Source: Gracilaria domingensis
Lineage: Eukaryota; Rhodophyta; Florideophyceae; Gracilariales; Gracilariaceae
Direction of reading: 5' to 3'
DNA length: 64,000 nt
NCBI GenBank assembly: GCA_022539475.1
Contig: VCMS01000249.1
Location: forward strand, 1-64,000
Below the pieces are notes generated by a model, which saw nothing but the letters and a program-made list of their open reading frames with translations, was not told the origin of the DNA and made no database searches. A program made the translations under genes and the position numbers. Positions 60,850 to 64,000 of the stretch are shown here, one piece after another (within the stretch, counting starts at the first letter, position 1; each line of letters opens with the position of its first letter).

Positions 60850-62282
60850 ATGACGCTGTTCCCAGCCCGGGCCCCTTTAGAGTTCGTCGCTATCGACATT
60901 CTTGGTGAATTGATCAAAACCGCCCGCGGTCACCGTTACCTTTTGGTTATCACGGACAGGTTTTCGAAGCTTGTGCGAACTGTTCCGCTTAAACGGATAA
61001 CCGCCAGTATTGTGGCACAAGCGTTTGTGACGCATTGGGTTTTTGTTTACGGACCATCTGTTCATCTGTTATCAGATAATGGCTCGAAGTTCACATCACG
61101 TTTCTTTCAGGACGTTTGTCGTATCTTGGATATCAAGAATTTGTTTACAACAACCTATCATCCCCAGTGTAATGGGCAGGTAGAACGGTTTAACCGTACG
61201 ATGCTAAACGCATTGAGATCCTACGTTGCGAATCACCCAAAGGATTGGGACCTGTACACTGATGCGATAACTTACGCATATAACACCCAGGTACATCGGG
61301 TTACGTCGCTGTCGCCGTTTGAATTGGTCCTCTCAATGATTCCGCCACCTGTGGCAATTGAAGCTCGAGCGACGCTATCGTCTTTCCCGTCTACGGGTTT
61401 GTACAGGGACACCTGGAAAAATTGGTTGAAGAAGATGGTACCGGTAGCCCGGAAGGCCATGGAGAAGGCTCAACTCGCGTACAAGCGAAATTCGACAGCC
61501 TGTTACGCGGCAAACCATCAATGGTGAAAGCTAATGACTACGTCTTCCTACGAAAGGAGTATTATAATCCTGAGAAGGAACGACGACATAAGCTGTCTCC
61601 GATCGCCGACGGACCGTATCACGTTATTTCTGTTACTCCAGATACCGTCGTGATCGACATTGATGAGCAACACAAGCCTGTATCGCGTGATCGCGTCGTA
61701 CTGGCACCTACTTCGCCTCCCAGACAATCTACAACCAATACCCAATCAGGGGATCCTCTACAGGAAGAAGTTCATTCAACGGATGCTACGCCATCGCGTC
61801 CCGCGATTCTTCCGCACCCGGATCGTGGTCTATCGGATCTACCTAAATTAAGTGACTCTGAAGAGAGAGATTCAAGTACGTTAACTTGGAATAACCCAAC
61901 CAACTCTACACGAGTGTTCACAAGGGTTACCCCCCCGCCCCACCCCATCTTCTTATGGAGCCCATGGCGACCCCTAAGGAGGGGGAGGGCAACGCTGATG
62001 AATCTGATGCAACTACTCATTCTCCGGTGTAGCCCGGTTCTCCATCTGCTGGAATTCGTAATAGTGCTGAGAACACAGCCGCTCCAGTTGGAGATTCGCG
62101 CATTCAGAACGCTGAAGAACTCGCAATCCGAGAAGACACCGCTGTACCAGTTACTGAAGTACCGAAGGTCGGTGAAGCTCGCTCGCGAGAAGAAGAGTCA
62201 GATGTCAGAAGTGAAGCCCAGTCTGGGAAGTAGCAAGTCGCGATACGGCGCATTCGCGAAGCGAAGGAAAAGCGCGCTGTGA
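60850..62282 (+). pseudogene. Gypsy integrase core and C-terminal region
   Basis: Integrase core FVAIDILGELIKTA, LLSDNGSKFTSRFF and NGQVERFNRTMLNALRSY give the Asp, Asp and Glu of the triad. A frame change near 61500 leads to the frame beginning at 61422 with KANDYVFLRKEYYNPEKERRHKLSPIADGPYHV, the GPY/F module. A Ser/Pro/Glu-rich tail follows to 62282 without a further domain. The order and motifs match the integrase of the minus-strand element at 11.0-11.6 kb. Confidence 0.85.
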
Positions 62283-62601
62283 AAACAGTATCCGCTGATC
62301 CGGAATAACCGCAGTATGCGGAGAATTAACGCGTTAACGCGAAACAGACTCGGCTGGGTTGGCTCAGAGAGTGAGTTGTCAGGATGTCAAGTTGAACTTG
62401 TTGGTTCCGTTTGGCAAAGTGGTTACCTTGGGATGAAGAAGATTTTCCGGCTTACAGATAAGAAGAGTTACACTCCGGTTTACAGATACCCATTTATGGG
62501 AAGAAGCCAATTACCGTCCAACGGTGTACTGTGAATGGTAGTGATGAAGCACGCGAAGATGAAGTTAGAAGAATCGAAGTTCGATGAAGATTAGAAGTGA
62601 T

Positions 62602-62657
62602 GAAGACTCGAACGCCTTGAGTGCTTTTCCTATCACTGGGTTTTGCACTACAGTTTT
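62602..62657 (+). repeat. Remnant of the 3' LTR (51 bp) and the target duplication
   Basis: GACTCGAACGCCTTGAGTGC through TTTTGCACTACA (62602-62652) matches the last 51 bases of the 5' LTR (55404-55454) with a few differences. The following GTTTT (62653-62657) duplicates 54432-54436. The first 960 or so bases of this LTR are absent. Confidence 0.85.
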
Positions 62658-63909
62658 ACTTGAATATTGTATCTCGAGCTGCATCCTCCCAGTACTGGTC
62701 GGGGAGTTGAGTTGCGGTGAGTAGAGCTCTTACTGATTCCATGAGAGTTATTTTGGGGCGCTCTGTTTTAGAGTTTTCGTGTGGTTGATGGGGAGTTCGC
62801 AGGTGATGTTGCAGCTTGTACACGGAATATATGGCTTTCATCTGCTTTGAGATATATTCCTTAGCATTGTCGGTGCGGAAATGATGTAGGGGGTGCAGCA
62901 TTCTGTGTGTTATGTGATGTAACGTTTGTTGGACGTATTGGGGGATGATTTTCCTACCTTTGATGAAATGGGCAGACGCAAATCGGCTTGTAGCGCAGAT
63001 GAGACTTAGGATGTGGTTGTTGAGGTGTGTCGAGGTGGGTTTCACAGATCCGCATGTATCGGAACTGATATATGCCCCTACGGGGTAATTGTGTGTCTTG
63101 TGGCGATGAGGAGCTGGATATAGCTTGGCAGTATGACATCCAGTGCACGTGAGTTGCGTGTTGGCGGGTACTGTTTTGGGCATGTTGCGTATGAGTTGTT
63201 GTTTTGCGGTGAGGGATAATTTGTTGGGATGCGCGTGATTGAGTCGCAAATTCCACTCGTTTGCTAGTCTTTGTGTGGGTGTGAGTTGCTTGGGCGGTGT
63301 GGGGGTGTCTAGCTGGCTGAGGCGTGGTGTTTTGGTGGTGGTGGGCTGTCTATGTGAGACTGCGAGATCGGATTGTGTCTGTGTTGTGCGCTCGCGTGAC
63401 TTTGGTGATAGGCGGGGTGTGGGGTGTGGTGTGGTTTGATACATTGTGTTCTTGTGAAGCTTTGGCGTTTTACGGGGCATAGTGCGTGCTGTGCGGGCAT
63501 AGGTGTGTTCTACTATGTGGCCATTGAGTTCATATTGGTTGTTGTTCAAGTGGGCTGTGGCCATGAGCTGTGCGGGTGTAGTGTTGGTGTTCACGATGTC
63601 TCCATGACGCGGGGTGAACTTAACATGGCCGTATCGCTTGGCCAGGTCACTGACCGAGAGGAGGTTGTGCCTGATGCTTTTTTTGGCTACTGCATATGTG
63701 CGCAGTGTGTTTTTATTACTGTGGGGGCGGATTTGGATTATTCTATGGTGGGTACACCTGCTCCGCTGGTTTGTTGCGGTTGTTGCGTAGGTTTCGCGTG
63801 ATACAGGTCTCATCGATCGATTAGGGTGATGCAAATGGCTGGGGTTGGCTCCGCTGTCTAGGACGAACTTACCGGTGGCCTCAGTGCCTGCCTTCGAGGT
63901 CACGTCCAC
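62656..63909 (-). pseudogene. Copia protease, GAG-pre-integrase and integrase, interrupted by the gypsy insertion
   Basis: 417 residues. Retropepsin KFVLDSGANPSHLH near residues 15-28, then a basic middle, the GAG-pre-integrase segment (LANEWNLRLNHAHPNKLSL; CTGCHTAKLYPAPHRH) and the integrase start: YISSDTCGSVKPTSTHLNNHILSLICATSRFASAHF, HFRTDNAKEYISKQM, HENSKTERPKITLMESVRALL, giving Asp, Asp and Glu (PHQPHENSKTER). The last residues DTIFK run into the gypsy insertion and the integrase C-terminal piece is found at 54436-54091. The frame extends to the right toward the window edge, where gag should lie. Confidence 0.9.
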
Positions 63910-64000
63910 CGGTGGGGGAGGGGGAGGGAGTTGAGGCTGTTGATAGTTGGCTGGGTGCGGTGGGGGGAGTGGCGGATAGGTCCATTGCGTATAAGTGGCA

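Larger units (their letters stand above)
54437..62652 (+). mobile_element. Ty3/gypsy LTR retrotransposon inserted in the copia element
   Basis: The element runs from its 5' LTR (54437) to the last 51 bases of a 3' LTR (ends 62652, TTTTGCACTACA). The target duplication GTTTT flanks it (54432-54436 and 62653-62657). Order: LTR, gag, protease, RT, RNase H, integrase. Most of the 3' LTR is missing although the end and duplication are intact, so it was lost by later deletion. The coding part has in-frame stops (56376, 56859, 59713, 60847) and frame changes. Confidence 0.95.
51215..64000 (-). mobile_element. Ty1/copia element split by two gypsy insertions; continues beyond the right edge
   Basis: Minus-strand pieces: 64000-62653 (protease, GAG-pre-integrase, integrase start), 54436-54091 (integrase C-terminal part), 53130 to about 51632 (reverse transcriptase and RNase H). 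Deleting each insertion with one copy of its 5-bp target duplication rejoins the copia frame: in phase across GTACT, and in phase across GTTTT except that a Tyr codon has become TAA at that joint. TGTGAATCAGCAACC on the minus strand at 51532 may be the start of the 3' LTR, but its end is not determined. Confidence 0.8.

Overview
The window looks like transposon-rich nuclear DNA from a eukaryote with few introns. It holds LTR retrotransposons (Ty3/gypsy and Ty1/copia), two PIF/Harbinger transposases, a Plavaka-like transposase, tRNA-derived SINEs, and a few host genes of eukaryotic type (IST1-like, SNARE, mitochondrial uL18-like, plastid-type VTT/TVP38 protein with a transit-peptide-like N-terminus). 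The plastid-type protein and the long uninterrupted reading frames suggest an alga. A red alga of the florideophyte type is my best guess, but nothing in the sequence proves it.

Layout. 1-8.4 kb: most of one large DNA transposon. On + it carries an unknown ORF, a beta-class DNA methyltransferase, a SET-domain protein and a large basic/coiled-coil protein. On - it carries a zinc-finger plus Plavaka-like DDE transposase, converging on the coiled-coil gene so that both stop codons share one TTAA. 8.4-10.3 kb: hairpins and a 75-bp minisatellite. 10.3-17.7 kb: a minus-strand Ty3/gypsy element with one LTR left and a dead reverse transcriptase. 17.8-19.8 kb: a broken Harbinger transposase. 21.4-22.5 kb: a copia gag-protease fragment. 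23.2-24.6 kb: an intact Harbinger transposase behind a hairpin cluster. 24.7-31.5 kb: a host gene island (IST1-like; radical-SAM fragment; SNARE; uL18m; VTT protein; two unknown proteins). 31.8-36.9 kb: C-rich repeats, a RING-finger gene and decayed proline-rich coding sequence. 37.3-38.4 kb: a tyrosine recombinase. 38.9-39.9 kb: an unknown protein. 40.3-41.6 kb: a palindromic minisatellite holding a trimer of a tRNA-derived SINE. 42-46 kb: small unknown ORFs, GC-rich palindromic repeats and a copia integrase fragment. 46-51.5 kb: AT-richer, nearly gene-free DNA with a second SINE. 51.5-64 kb: a nested complex in which a minus-strand copia element was split by a gypsy element (TSD GTTTT) and by a solo gypsy LTR in the opposite orientation (TSD GTACT).

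The most interesting candidate is the first 8.4 kb, a transposon that appears to carry its own DNA-methylating enzyme and its own SET-type protein methyltransferase. Many genes here, host-like and transposon alike, are interrupted by only one or two frameshifts or stops. That could be young decay or residual assembly errors, and I cannot separate the two from the sequence alone.
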